Shown: positions 1 through 9,105, numbered from the stretch's first letter. The stretch is DNA of 64,000 bases from Sphingobacterium shayense (GCF_013179575.1 NZ_JABMCQ010000002.1:1-64000); one strand, 5' to 3'. Notes: generated by a model not told the origin, from the letters alone. Numbers and translations: made by a program.

Positions 1-629
1 AGGTAGCGATTTCTGCTGGTTTTCGTGATCAATTTACCTACGAATTTGATGGTATAGAAGTGCTTAAAGATTCTCTGGCGAGGAAACAAGGAGGGATTTT
101 AATATCGGCGCACGTTGGGAATTTTGAGATTGCGGAGCGATTTTTCGCAGATATCGATATTGACTTTCAGATCAATGTGGTCACTGTCGACCAAGAGCAT
201 ACAGCGATTAAAGAATATATCGAGCGCGTGGCAGGAAAATCTAGTGTCAAATTTATCAAAATTACCGAGGACATGTCACATGTCTTTCAGATTAATGAAG
301 CGCTCTCTAATAACGAGCTTATTTGTTTCACAGGGGATCGTTATTTTGTTGGTTCAAAAAAGCTGCGAGCAGAATTATTGGGTGAATTTGCAGATTTTCC
401 GGCAGGACCTTTCTTGATAGCCTCTCGTTTACGAGCTCCACTTATTTTTGTCTATGTCATGAAGGAGAAGGGGTTACATTATCATTTATATGCCCGACAA
501 GCTCCGGATGTTAAACACAGGGATCCAGACTCATATTTGTTAGCGTATATACAAAGCGTGGAAGGAATTTTGCGTAAATATCCGTTACAATGGTTCAATT
601 TTTTTGACTTTTGGAATCGTAAGACTTAA
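1..629 (+). CDS. LpxL-like lipid A biosynthesis acyltransferase (5' truncated by window edge)
   Basis: The reading frame is open from base 3, so the gene begins left of the window; about 209 C-terminal residues are visible. It shows the lysophospholipid/lauroyl acyltransferase signature HVGNFE (HX4E catalytic pair) and, downstream, the block FTGDRY followed by a FPAGP stretch, both typical of the LpxL/HtrB family. These enzymes transfer acyl chains from ACP to a hydroxyl acceptor at the inner membrane. It is the first visible gene of the flexirubin-type cluster and lies 14 bp before darA. In pigment clusters such homologues are thought to acylate a pigment intermediate rather than lipid A; that role is inference. 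Family assignment is fairly secure, substrate is not. Confidence 0.85.
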   Translation, partial: VAISAGFRDQFTYEFDGIEVLKDSLARKQGGILISAHVGNFEIAERFFADIDIDFQINVVTVDQEHTAIKEYIERVAGKSSVKFIKITEDMSHVFQINEALSNNELICFTGDRYFVGSKKLRAELLGEFADFPAGPFLIASRLRAPLIFVYVMKEKGLHYHLYARQAPDVKHRDPDSYLLAYIQSVEGILRKYPLQWFNFFDFWNRKT

Positions 630-643
630 TTAGGTAAGCTCTC

Positions 644-1549
644 ATGAAACACGTTCTATTTATTTATTTTTCCCAATCCGGTCAACTCGAAGAGATAGCT
701 CGTTCTATTGCGACCCCTTTATTGAATGATAGTGATATAGTTGTAGATTTTTATGAGATAAAGATGGTGCATGCCTTTCCATTTCCTTGGGAGTCTGATA
801 CGTTCTTTAATGCGTTTCCGGAATCATTTCGGCAAACTCCAGAGGAAATTCATCCCCCAGCACCAAAAATACTTGAAACCAATTACGATTTGATTGTGCT
901 ACATTATCAGGTATGGTACCTCACGCCGTCAATTCCCGTCAATTCATTTTTGAAGAGTAGATTTGCTCAAAAGATATTTATGAACAAACCTGTGGTAACG
1001 GTTAGCGGAAGCCGTAATATGTGGGCATTAGCACAAGATAAGATGAAGATTCTACTTAGTAATCTTCGAGCGGACTTAGTTGGTAATATTGCGTTGACGG
1101 ACAGAAACCATAATTTGATATCCGTTATAACAATAGTAGATTGGCTCTTTTCTGGAATTAAACGCAAAGCCTATGGCATTTTTCCGATGCCCGGTGTTTC
1201 TGAAGAGGAGATTCATGGGGCGTCAAAATATGGAAAAATTATTTTGAAACACCTGAAACAGGATAGCTATGTCGGTATTCAAAGTGAGTTAGTGAGAATG
1301 GGAGCTGTTGATTATCGTTTTTTCTTGGTTTCTATGGATCAAAAGGGGAACAGAATGTTTAGAATCTGGTCTAAACTTATTTTAGATAACCCTAAATACA
1401 GAAGCCGGTTAATCCGAGCTTTTAAATATTACGTTATTTTCGCAATTTACGGCATTTCGCCTATAGTGTATTTGATAGAGTTAGTATTTTTCCCACTGTT
1501 ATACTTTCTGAAATATAAAAAGGAAAGAAAACATTATCAAGGATTATAA
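644..1549 (+). CDS. darA: DarA-like dialkylresorcinol-condensing enzyme
   Basis: The 301-residue protein begins with a flavodoxin-like segment (residues 3-15, IYFSQSGQLEEIA), as in NAD(P)H-dehydrogenase/flavodoxin folds. It ends with a hydrophobic segment at about residues 265-292 that probably anchors it in the membrane. This layout and the single-base gap to a KASIII-like gene match the DarA/DarB pair that makes 2,5-dialkylresorcinols. DarB condenses two acyl precursors to a dialkylcyclohexenedione and DarA aromatises it. In flexirubin producers the resorcinol is then esterified with an aryl-polyene acid. The assignment rests on fold, length and neighbour; the chemistry is family knowledge. 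Confidence 0.85.
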   Translation: MKHVLFIYFSQSGQLEEIARSIATPLLNDSDIVVDFYEIKMVHAFPFPWESDTFFNAFPESFRQTPEEIHPPAPKILETNYDLIVLHYQVWYLTPSIPVNSFLKSRFAQKIFMNKPVVTVSGSRNMWALAQDKMKILLSNLRADLVGNIALTDRNHNLISVITIVDWLFSGIKRKAYGIFPMPGVSEEEIHGASKYGKIILKHLKQDSYVGIQSELVRMGAVDYRFFLVSMDQKGNRMFRIWSKLILDNPKYRSRLIRAFKYYVIFAIYGISPIVYLIELVFFPLLYFLKYKKERKHYQGL

Positions 1550-1550
1550 A

Positions 1551-2684
1551 ATGTTCGAAGTATATATAAATAGAATTTCAAAATTTCTCCCAAACGGTCC
1601 AATATCCAACGAGGAGATGGAATTATACCTAGGTAAAATAAACGATTATGAATCCAAAGCGCGACGAATAGTATTGCGGAATAACGGTATTCTAACACGG
1701 TATTATGCTTTAACTGAGGAAGGAAAGCCCACTCATACCAACGCCCAGTTAACGGCGGAAGCGATAAATGGATTGTTTGATAACGAGTTCTCAGCTAATG
1801 ATGCGCAATTGTTATCTTGCGGAACATCATCACCGGATTACCTTATGCCCTCCCATGCTGTCATGGTACACGGTGAATTGAGGAACTGTAACCTAGAGGT
1901 TAATTCGGCTTCAGGAAATTGTTGTGCAGGGATGAATGCGTTGAAATTCGGTTATTTGTCCGTAAAAGCTGGAAATACAGATAATGCCGTATGTGCGGGG
2001 TCTGAACGGATGTCTTCTTGGATGATTGCGGATCATTTTAGCCAAGAAATTGAAAATTTAAAGCAGCTCGAGCAGCAACCGACGGTTGCATTCAATAAAG
2101 ATTTTCTTCGATGGATGCTCTCGGATGGTGCAGCAGCAGTATTGTTAGAAAATAAAAAACGAGGACCGTTGGCCCTACGCATTGACTGGATGGAAGGCTA
2201 TTCCTTTGCTCATGAGTTGGAGGTGTGTATGTACGCTGGAGCAGAAAAGAAGGGGGATGGGACGCTAACTTCATTCTCTGACCTGCCTTCTGAGGAATGG
2301 TTACATAGGTCTATTTTTGCCGTTAAACAAGATACGAAGCTGCTGGATCAATATATTTTGGTAAAAGGTGTTGAAAGTATGAAGGCCGCAATGGATAAAC
2401 ATGGAATCACCCCGAGTGATATCGATTTTTTACTTCCGCATGTTTCGTCTCATTTTTTTGTGGAAGGCCTCTACGAAGGATTCGTACAGGCGGGAATTGA
2501 AATTTCCAAAGATAAGTGGTTCATGAACTTGAAGGACGTCGGAAATGTTGGCGCTGGATCGGTCTATCTAATGTTAGAGGAACTATTTGCTTCGGGCCGG
2601 CTAATAAAAGGACAACATGTGATGCTTTGCGTTCCTGAAAGCGCACGGTTCACTTACGCCTACGCATATTTAACTGTATGTTAA
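1551..2684 (+). CDS. darB: DarB-like ketosynthase III (dialkylresorcinol synthase)
   Basis: This 377-residue KASIII-fold protein carries a complete catalytic triad: Cys125 in GNCCAGMN (the Cys followed by Ala-Gly), His297 in LLPHVSSHF and Asn332 in VGNVGAGS. It is longer than FabH (about 320 residues), which fits the DarB subfamily. DarB joins an acyl-ACP/CoA and a beta-ketoacyl partner to form the cyclohexenedione precursor of dialkylresorcinol. It is translationally tight with darA (start one base after the darA stop) and overlaps the next gene, consistent with one operon. Confidence 0.88.
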   Translation: MFEVYINRISKFLPNGPISNEEMELYLGKINDYESKARRIVLRNNGILTRYYALTEEGKPTHTNAQLTAEAINGLFDNEFSANDAQLLSCGTSSPDYLMPSHAVMVHGELRNCNLEVNSASGNCCAGMNALKFGYLSVKAGNTDNAVCAGSERMSSWMIADHFSQEIENLKQLEQQPTVAFNKDFLRWMLSDGAAAVLLENKKRGPLALRIDWMEGYSFAHELEVCMYAGAEKKGDGTLTSFSDLPSEEWLHRSIFAVKQDTKLLDQYILVKGVESMKAAMDKHGITPSDIDFLLPHVSSHFFVEGLYEGFVQAGIEISKDKWFMNLKDVGNVGAGSVYLMLEELFASGRLIKGQHVMLCVPESARFTYAYAYLTVC

Positions 2685-3112
2685 TGAAAATACCTATCTC
2701 TGGCGTCGATTTAAAAGAGCTCATACCTCAAAAAGATCCAATTGTGATGATAAGTTCGTTAGAAACTTACCAAGAGAATGCATTACAATCGTCATTCTTG
2801 GTGACCAAAGAATGTATTTTTATTCAAGACGTTGAGCTTGCGGAGACCGGGCTTATAGAGCACATGGCTCAATCTGTCGCTTTGCATACTGGGTACAGTT
2901 TTTATTTGCAAAATTTGCCAGCACCTATAGGATATATTGGGGCTATACAGCACGTCGAAATCCATCTTTTGCCGAAAATCGGACAGACCATATATAGTGA
3001 TGTAAAGATTATACAAGAATTTTTTGGAGTCACATTAGTAGAAATAATTACTAAATTAGATGGAAAAATAATTGCTAAAGCTCAGATGAAAACCGTTATA
3101 GCCGCGCCGTGA
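2678..3112 (+). CDS. ApeP-like hotdog 3-hydroxyacyl-ACP dehydratase, first copy
   Basis: A 144-residue single hotdog domain. The central helix reads GLIEHMAQ with Glu61 in the place of the FabZ catalytic acid, but the HFPG loop that carries the catalytic His of FabZ is absent. This matches the ApeP type of dehydratase found in aryl-polyene clusters. It would dehydrate 3-hydroxyacyl-ACP during polyene elongation, perhaps with a His-bearing partner. Two starts are possible: ATG 2678 (7-bp overlap with darB) or ATG 2684, which forms a TAATG stop-start junction. Confidence 0.8.
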   Translation: MLMKIPISGVDLKELIPQKDPIVMISSLETYQENALQSSFLVTKECIFIQDVELAETGLIEHMAQSVALHTGYSFYLQNLPAPIGYIGAIQHVEIHLLPKIGQTIYSDVKIIQEFFGVTLVEIITKLDGKIIAKAQMKTVIAAP

Positions 3113-3573
3113 TGAACGAACAATTACAACAAATTGTTGTCGACATAGAAAATTTTTTACCCCATCGTAAGCCTATGTTGATGGTTGATAAGATAATTGC
3201 TATTTCGCCTACATATGTGTTGTGTAGCTTCGCGATCAACAGGGATAATATATTTGTTAGTGGGGATTTTTTCCAAGAAGTAGGGTTAATCGAAAATATG
3301 GCGCAGACCTGCTCATCCATAGTTGGACAAACGTTCTACGACCAAAATTATAATCCAATTTCGGATAAACGTATTATAGGTTTTATTTCTGCTATTAAAC
3401 AACTTTCGATATTTAATTTACCAAAAGTTGGAGCGAATATATCAACGGATTCCACATTGACTTCGCAATTTGACGGTGAAGATTACACCATTTGCACCAT
3501 GTTTGTCCAAGCTAAACATAACGAAGTGCTACTTGCAAATGCAGAGATCAACTTGTTCTTAAAAAAGCAGTAA
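3112..3573 (+). CDS. ApeP-like hotdog 3-hydroxyacyl-ACP dehydratase, second copy
   Basis: A second hotdog protein of 153 residues directly follows the first. It has the family start LPHRKPMLMVD and the helix GLIENMAQ with the conserved Glu. Like its neighbour it lacks the HFP motif. The two copies are divergent in sequence but alike in architecture, suggesting old tandem duplication or subunits of a heteromer. I chose ATG 3112 because it forms a TGATG stop-start junction with the upstream gene; an in-frame GTG at 3109 is the alternative. Role inferred: dehydration steps of polyene synthesis. Confidence 0.8.
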   Translation: MNEQLQQIVVDIENFLPHRKPMLMVDKIIAISPTYVLCSFAINRDNIFVSGDFFQEVGLIENMAQTCSSIVGQTFYDQNYNPISDKRIIGFISAIKQLSIFNLPKVGANISTDSTLTSQFDGEDYTICTMFVQAKHNEVLLANAEINLFLKKQ

Positions 3574-3575
3574 TT

Positions 3576-3980
3576 ATGAAGAAATCAGAAGTTCCTCAGG
3601 ATAACGGTCGCGTGTTTGAGAAAGGCTCACGGGAATTATATTACGCATTGGATGAAAATGGCGAATATACAACAGCGTTAAGTACAGGATGGGAGGTTAA
3701 GAATCAGGTTCAGGACCAAACGATGCTTGAGCTTCAAGAACGAATTGATCGTGCTCGAAACGATTTGAAGACAGGGTTGGTAAGCCCAATCGTTTATTTT
3801 ATGGAGTTACAACGAATGGACTGGCAGATTTTGTCGGACTATACAGGTATATGGAAGTGGCGGATTAAGAGACACGCCAGACCTAAAGTGTTTGCGAAAT
3901 TAAATGATCGTATTTTGAGTAAATACGCGGAAGCATTCGATATCGATATTGATGAGTTAAGGAAATATAGCGGCGTATAA
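3576..3980 (+). CDS. Small protein with degenerate HTH/Xre-like C-terminal domain
   Basis: A 134-residue soluble protein with no signal peptide. Residues about 70-132 are predicted mostly helical and follow the spacing of a five-helix Cro/CI-type domain: a first helix (YFMELQRMD), an HTH-like pair (WQILSDYTG and WKWRIKRHARP), then a long helix and an IDIDELRKY tail, the latter common in Xre-type regulators. It could be a DNA-binding regulator or a structural partner of the biosynthetic complex. It sits between the dehydratase and BtrH-like genes, 2 bp after one and overlapping the next by one base. Function not established. Confidence 0.6.
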   Translation: MKKSEVPQDNGRVFEKGSRELYYALDENGEYTTALSTGWEVKNQVQDQTMLELQERIDRARNDLKTGLVSPIVYFMELQRMDWQILSDYTGIWKWRIKRHARPKVFAKLNDRILSKYAEAFDIDIDELRKYSGV

Positions 3981-4975
3981 TGCAAATAGAATTCGAACAC
4001 CGTATAAGTGCGCATTGCGAAAATGGAGTAGCATCTAATTTACTAACCAACAAAGGGCTCGCTATCAGTGAACCGATGGTTTTTGGAATAGGTTCCGGTT
4101 TGTTTTACGTGTATCTGCCCTTTTTGAAGGTCAATCATGCTCCCGGATTGAGTTATAGGCCGGCTCCCGGATGGATATTCAATCGACTTGCGAAGAGATT
4201 GGGGATTAAGATTAAGCGACTTAAATTTTCAGATAAGCGGAAAGCGCAACAGATCTTAGATGAAAATCTTCGCAATGGAACTCCATGTGGTCTGCAAGTA
4301 GGTGTATATCATTTACCTTACTTTCCCGAAGATTATAGGTTTCATTTTAATGCGCATAATATCGTTGTTTATGGTAAACAAGAAGAAGAATACTTAATAA
4401 GCGACCCGACGATGGAAACCGTCAATCGACTGACGGAGATAGAGTTAGAAAAGGTCCGTTTTGCAAAAGGAGTACTTGCTCCTCGAGGACATATTTATTA
4501 CCCATTGTTTATCCCAAAAGATATTGATTGGCGAAAGGCAATCAATAAAGCAATTAAGAAAACATGTAGCGATATGCTCGCTCCTGTACCGATAATTGGT
4601 GTGCGTGGGATGCGTATGGTTGCTCGCGCTATTCGGCGATGGCCGAAGCGGGTCGGCACAAAAAAGGCCAATTACTATCTTGCGCAAATGGTGCGTATGC
4701 AAGAGGAAATCGGAACTGGCGGCGGAGGCTTTCGATATATTTATTCTGCATTCTTACAAGAAGCGGGCAGATTGGTTGAAAATGAGAGATTGTTGGAACT
4801 TTCAATGGAAATGACCGCTATTGGTGACATATGGCGTGATTTTGCTTTAGAAGCTTCGCGGGTATATAAAAAGAGAAGTAACCAGGAAGACGTATATAAT
4901 AGTCTCGCTGATAGTCTTATGCATCTCGCTGATCTTGAAGAAGCATTTTTTAAGAAATTGAGACGATCACTTTGA
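3980..4975 (+). CDS. BtrH-like cysteine acyltransferase
   Basis: This 331-residue protein matches the BtrH N-terminal domain family (papain/C39-like fold). It has an N-terminal Cys-containing block, AHCENGVASNLL (Cys13), a glycine-rich GIGSGLFY segment, a His block FHFNAHNIVVYG and an Asp in LISDPT, giving a plausible Cys-His-Asp triad. BtrH transfers an acyl group from an acyl carrier protein to an amine in butirosin biosynthesis. Here, in a cluster with its own ACP, it is a candidate for moving the polyene acyl chain onto the dialkylresorcinol hydroxyl; that is inference. The C-terminal half is helical and resembles the DUF4872 extension. Confidence 0.75.
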   Translation: MQIEFEHRISAHCENGVASNLLTNKGLAISEPMVFGIGSGLFYVYLPFLKVNHAPGLSYRPAPGWIFNRLAKRLGIKIKRLKFSDKRKAQQILDENLRNGTPCGLQVGVYHLPYFPEDYRFHFNAHNIVVYGKQEEEYLISDPTMETVNRLTEIELEKVRFAKGVLAPRGHIYYPLFIPKDIDWRKAINKAIKKTCSDMLAPVPIIGVRGMRMVARAIRRWPKRVGTKKANYYLAQMVRMQEEIGTGGGGFRYIYSAFLQEAGRLVENERLLELSMEMTAIGDIWRDFALEASRVYKKRSNQEDVYNSLADSLMHLADLEEAFFKKLRRSL

Positions 4976-4977
4976 AT

Positions 4978-5724
4978 ATGTGTGTAATCGATATAAATAG
5001 TGTAACCAAGCATTATAGGGGAGCTAGTGAAAATGCCGTAGATTCCGTAAGCTTCGCTGTCCAGGCTGGAGAGATTTTTGGGCTATTGGGGCCGAACGGC
5101 GCGGGTAAAACCACGTTGATCTCTATGCTATGCGGACTGTTACGTCCGACTTCTGGAAATTTTGAGATCTGTGGTTTAACATATAGAAAATCATCAACGG
5201 AGTTGAAAAGTCGTATTGGCGTGGTACCACAAGATTTTGCTATCTATCCTTCTTTGACTGCTAGAGAGAATCTGCAGTATTTTGGGGGCATATATAACCT
5301 TAAATCAAAAGATTTATACCACCGCGTTCAAGTTGCTTTAGAAGCTTTGGGTTTAGCACCCTATGCTGATAATCGAGTTGATACGTTTTCAGGTGGTATG
5401 AAACGGAGAGTCAATTTGCTCGCTGCAGTCTTACATAAACCCGATGTTTTATTTTTAGATGAACCTACCGTGGGTGTAGACGTGCATTCAAAAAAGGCGA
5501 TTATTGAATATCTACATAAATTAAATAAACAAGGTACTACAATCGTTTATTCGTCGCATCATCTATTAGAAGCGCAAGAATTATGTAGTCGAGTTGGTAT
5601 TATTGAATCTGGTAAGCTACTTCTTGACGGTGCCCCTAGAGAATTAATCGCTCAGGTGAACGAGGCCCGCGATTTGGAAGATGTGTTTATAAATCTCACA
5701 GGAAAGGGGTTGCGCGATGTTTAA
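4978..5724 (+). CDS. ABC transporter ATP-binding protein
   Basis: A standard ABC ATPase of about 248 residues: Walker A GPNGAGKTT, signature FSGGMKR, Walker B LFLDEPTVGVD and the switch His in YSSHH. The C-terminal part is the DrrA/CcmA type that pairs with ABC-2 permeases. The next gene, an ABC-2 permease, overlaps by 8 bp, so the two form an exporter. I prefer ATG 4978; an in-frame TTG at 4972 overlapping the upstream stop is possible. Probable role is export or flipping of a pigment or pigment-lipid precursor across the inner membrane (inference). Confidence 0.88.
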   Translation: MCVIDINSVTKHYRGASENAVDSVSFAVQAGEIFGLLGPNGAGKTTLISMLCGLLRPTSGNFEICGLTYRKSSTELKSRIGVVPQDFAIYPSLTARENLQYFGGIYNLKSKDLYHRVQVALEALGLAPYADNRVDTFSGGMKRRVNLLAAVLHKPDVLFLDEPTVGVDVHSKKAIIEYLHKLNKQGTTIVYSSHHLLEAQELCSRVGIIESGKLLLDGAPRELIAQVNEARDLEDVFINLTGKGLRDV

Positions 5725-6997
5725 AATATTATTGTCGATAAAAAAGGAGCTGCTCCTGCTTATACGTGATATTGGAGGTGTCGTGATTCTTTTTGTTATG
5801 CCCTTGCTTTTATTGATTGCAGTAACTATGGTACAAAAAGGCTCCTTTGAATCTATCCTTGGTAGTCAAGTGTCCGTACTTTTGGTAGATAATGATAAAG
5901 ACAGCGTGGCTCAGGTGCTTATAGATAAGCTTGGCGAAAACGATGGCATTTTGGTAGTCGACTCCATAGATGGGCGGCCTGTAACGCAGCAGCAGGCGAA
6001 GGAATTAGTTCACAGTGGGCAGTATCAATTAGCGATAATATTACCGTCCGAATTGACTCGGGATCTACAAACGCACGTTCAACAAAATGTTGACAAGGTA
6101 CTTGCAGAATTTGATTTCAGTATGGATACTGTGTCCGAAATTCCCGAAATTGTCGACCCTGGGGAAGTGATACTTTATTTTGATCCAGCTACGCAGGCCG
6201 CGTTTAAGACTGCGATTCGAATGTCAATAGATAAGCTTGTTTCGAATATTGAATCACGAGCCATTTATACAACTTTTCAGCAGGAGCTAGTCGATGATCC
6301 AACTGAAGATTTCGGTATCCAGCAGTTTATTTCTTTTAAAGAGGAGTCTTCAGGCGATAGTGGTTATCAGGAAATACCGAACGCGGCTCAACACAACGTG
6401 CCTGCATGGACGTTGTTTGCGATTTTCTTTATCGTAGTGCCGCTTTCAATAAATATCGTAAAAGAAAAATCCCAAGGGACGATGGTGCGTATCACTACGA
6501 GTCCAACATCGTATTCCGTATTCTTAGTTGGTAAGACAATATGTTATTTGATTATAAGCCTCACTCAATTTTATTTGATGGTATTGGTGGGAATGTTTCT
6601 ATTTCCTTTTATAGGATTGCAGGCGTTTCAGGTAGGAGATAATTTCTTTTGGCTAAGTATCATTGCTTTGTTTAGTGGATTAGCCGCTATTGGGTTAGGT
6701 GTTTTAATCGGTACAATGGCTACGACTCAAGAACAGTCTGCTCCTTTTGGTGCAACATTAACTGTTGTTCTTGCCGCTTTCGGCGGGGTTTGGGTACCGG
6801 TATTTATAATGCCACCTTTAATGCAGACGTTTTCGGCGATATCTCCAATGAATTGGGGTTTGAACGCATTTTACGATGTATTATTGCGGCATGGAGGAAT
6901 GGGCGAGATTCTCCCTGAAATTATTTTGCTATTTTTGTTTTTTGTGCTGACACTTGGGCTAGCAATATTTTATGATAAGAAGAAAAAGGCAGTTTAG
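5717..6997 (+). CDS. ABC-2 type transporter permease
   Basis: A 426-residue permease with one N-terminal membrane segment (about residues 18-40), a large periplasmic loop (about 45-225) and five C-terminal membrane segments, the classical YhiH/DrrB ABC-2 layout. It overlaps the ATPase gene by 8 bp and the following thioesterase gene by 26 bp, indicating translational coupling. Cargo cannot be read from sequence; the operon points to the polyene/resorcinol pigment or its lipid carrier. Confidence 0.87.
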   Translation: MFKILLSIKKELLLLIRDIGGVVILFVMPLLLLIAVTMVQKGSFESILGSQVSVLLVDNDKDSVAQVLIDKLGENDGILVVDSIDGRPVTQQQAKELVHSGQYQLAIILPSELTRDLQTHVQQNVDKVLAEFDFSMDTVSEIPEIVDPGEVILYFDPATQAAFKTAIRMSIDKLVSNIESRAIYTTFQQELVDDPTEDFGIQQFISFKEESSGDSGYQEIPNAAQHNVPAWTLFAIFFIVVPLSINIVKEKSQGTMVRITTSPTSYSVFLVGKTICYLIISLTQFYLMVLVGMFLFPFIGLQAFQVGDNFFWLSIIALFSGLAAIGLGVLIGTMATTQEQSAPFGATLTVVLAAFGGVWVPVFIMPPLMQTFSAISPMNWGLNAFYDVLLRHGGMGEILPEIILLFLFFVLTLGLAIFYDKKKKAV

Positions 6998-7415
6998 TGA
7001 CCCATCTTCACTCGGTGCGTCGATTGATATTTCCGTACGATTTAGCGAAGTCGATTCGCTGGGTATCGTTTGGCATGGTCATTATATTCTGTATTTTGAG
7101 CAAGGTCGTGAAGCATTTGGGAAACTGCATGGTATCGACTATTTGACTATTCAGAGCCATGGCTATACTACGCCGGTGGTGAGCAGTTCTTGTGAGCATA
7201 AGTTACCTCTACGGTACGGCGAGATAGCGCGAATAGTAACTAAATTTCGTAATACACCGGCAGCAAAGTTGATATTTCATTTTGAGATATATAATGAGCA
7301 GAATAGACTCGTTTGTACGGGTGAAACGGTCCAGGTCTTTCTAGATAGCGATAACAATTTAGTGTTAAATTTACCAAAATTTGTCCTTGATTGGAAGCGT
7401 AAAGTGGGTTTATAA
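6972..7415 (+). CDS. 4-hydroxybenzoyl-CoA-type acyl thioesterase (hotdog)
   Basis: A 147-residue hotdog thioesterase of the 4HBT/YbgC family. The diagnostic block VRFSEVDSLGIVWHGHYI contains the catalytic Asp (EVDSLG) and is followed by a YFEQGREAF helix. Such enzymes hydrolyse acyl-CoA or acyl-ACP. In this operon it could release polyene or 3-oxoacyl chains or edit stalled ACP. Its start lies inside the end of the permease gene (26-bp overlap); no better start is seen further downstream before the conserved block. Confidence 0.85.
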   Translation: MIRRKRQFSDPSSLGASIDISVRFSEVDSLGIVWHGHYILYFEQGREAFGKLHGIDYLTIQSHGYTTPVVSSSCEHKLPLRYGEIARIVTKFRNTPAAKLIFHFEIYNEQNRLVCTGETVQVFLDSDNNLVLNLPKFVLDWKRKVGL

Positions 7416-7417
7416 TT

Positions 7418-8515
7418 ATGGAGTGGAAACCTGTATATATACATGACAGCAATTGCGTGAGTCCTCTCGGGATCGACCTGCAATCTAACTGGGCCCAGTT
7501 AACATCTGGGAGTACCGGTATTACCGAACAGAAGATTGGACCATTTGACCATGTTTTTGTAGGGAAGATTTGTAATGATCTATTAGAAAGTTTCCCTGTT
7601 GAAGATACTCATCTTGAGCGGATTCTTTTAGCCGCCGCAACGCCTGTTGTCAAGAAACATCCTCCGGGTCGCCGAACCGTACTTGTCCTTTCAACGACTA
7701 AAGGGAATGTTGATTATTTAAATTTAGATAATTTTCAACAAGCAAGATTTTCATGCTTAGCGAATAAAATCGCCCGTTGTTTGGGATTTCAAACCCAACC
7801 CATCGTAGTGTCACACGCGTGTGTTTCTGGCTTGCTTGCAGTCTCTGTTGCAAAACGCTTGATACAAATGGAGAGTTGTGATGATGCTATTGTCCTTGCA
7901 GGTGATGTCGTAAATTCTTTCGTCGTTTCAGGCTTTAATGCTTTTCAGGCGATGAGTGATGTTCCCTGTAGACCTTTTGATGTGGCCCGTTCGGGAGTGT
8001 CATTGGGTGAGGCTGCGGCTTGTGTCTATATGTCAAAAGAAAAAGGCTCGTTTCGAATATTAGGGGAAGGAGGAAGAAATGATGCAAATCATATTTCAGG
8101 CCCGTCTCGGACAGGAGAGGGTTTATACTTGAGCGTAATTTCCGCTATCAAGGAAGCACAGATCGATATCACATCAATTGATTATATCTGTGCACATGGT
8201 ACCGCAACACAATACAATGATGAGATGGAGGCTATCGCTTTTGATAGGCTCGGATTGTCCAATGTACCTGTAAATAGTTTAAAGGGATATTTCGGACATA
8301 CTTTAGGAGCTTCTAGCCTACTTGAGCTAGTTGTCGCAATGTATTCCATGCAAGAGTCAATGTTGCTCCCAACTTTGGGATTTCAAGAGCTTGGTGTGTC
8401 ACGCGATATAAATGTTATTGATACGCTTCGAAACACGGAAATCAATTGTTTTTTGAAGACTTCATCAGGCTTCGGCGGAAGTAACGTCGCCATATTAATC
8501 GAGAAAGTATGTTAG
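7418..8515 (+). CDS. Beta-ketoacyl-ACP synthase (catalytic, FabF-like)
   Basis: A 365-residue KAS I/II-fold enzyme with all three catalytic residues: Cys135 in SHACVSG, His260 in CAHGTATQYND and His294 in YFGHTLGAS. It is shorter than FabF (about 410 residues) but the core is complete. It catalyses decarboxylative condensation during chain building. The next gene overlaps by 7 bp and encodes a short ketosynthase-like protein lacking catalytic residues, so this looks like the first of two KS/partner pairs in the cluster. Confidence 0.85.
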   Translation: MEWKPVYIHDSNCVSPLGIDLQSNWAQLTSGSTGITEQKIGPFDHVFVGKICNDLLESFPVEDTHLERILLAAATPVVKKHPPGRRTVLVLSTTKGNVDYLNLDNFQQARFSCLANKIARCLGFQTQPIVVSHACVSGLLAVSVAKRLIQMESCDDAIVLAGDVVNSFVVSGFNAFQAMSDVPCRPFDVARSGVSLGEAAACVYMSKEKGSFRILGEGGRNDANHISGPSRTGEGLYLSVISAIKEAQIDITSIDYICAHGTATQYNDEMEAIAFDRLGLSNVPVNSLKGYFGHTLGASSLLELVVAMYSMQESMLLPTLGFQELGVSRDINVIDTLRNTEINCFLKTSSGFGGSNVAILIEKVC

Positions 8516-9105
8516 AATCGTTCTACATCGAGAAATTCTGTAAAATCCATAAGCAGCAAATCGCGGTAGATAGTCAGATCGTATGGCGAGATGAGGAATC
8601 GCCGTTCAGCGAGTTTGTTAAAAACTCATTTCGCAATTTGCAAGTGGAATATCCCAAGTTTTACAAAATGGATCCGCTAAGTAAATTAGCTTTGCTTGCC
8701 TCTGAGTATCTCTTAAAAGATAGTTCTGATAGTAATATTGCCATTGTACTTGCAAACCAATCAGGTAGCATGGATAGCGATGTTAAACATATGCACTCTA
8801 TTAGAGATCCAGAGAGTTTTTTTCCAAGTCCGGCGACATTTGTCTATACTTTAGCAAACATTTGTGCTGGAGAAATAAGTATTCGACACAATCTGCAAAC
8901 AGAAAATGTATTTTTTGTAGATGATCAGTATCCTACTGACCTTATCTATGCCTATACATCCTACCTTTTGCAATCCAATCGCGCGCGAAAGGTACTCTGT
9001 GGTTGGGTAGAATATTTCCAAGAAAATTATAAAGTGGTTTTGTATCTTGTTGGTCGAGATGGCACGCAGATACATTCTGTGAAAAATATAGAAGTATTAT
9101 TTTAA
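8509..9105 (+). CDS. Truncated, catalytically dead ketosynthase-like protein
   Basis: This 198-residue protein resembles only the N-terminal half of a ketosynthase: a segment PSPATFVYTLANICAGEISI aligns in style with the KS dimer-interface region, and the alternating beta/alpha pattern continues to about residue 185. The Cys nucleophile and the entire His-His half are missing. It overlaps the active KS by 7 bp. It may be a stabilising or chain-length-controlling partner of that KS. Reading frame and stop are clean, so it looks like an evolved short form and not a recent frameshift. Confidence 0.65.
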   Translation: MLESFYIEKFCKIHKQQIAVDSQIVWRDEESPFSEFVKNSFRNLQVEYPKFYKMDPLSKLALLASEYLLKDSSDSNIAIVLANQSGSMDSDVKHMHSIRDPESFFPSPATFVYTLANICAGEISIRHNLQTENVFFVDDQYPTDLIYAYTSYLLQSNRARKVLCGWVEYFQENYKVVLYLVGRDGTQIHSVKNIEVLF

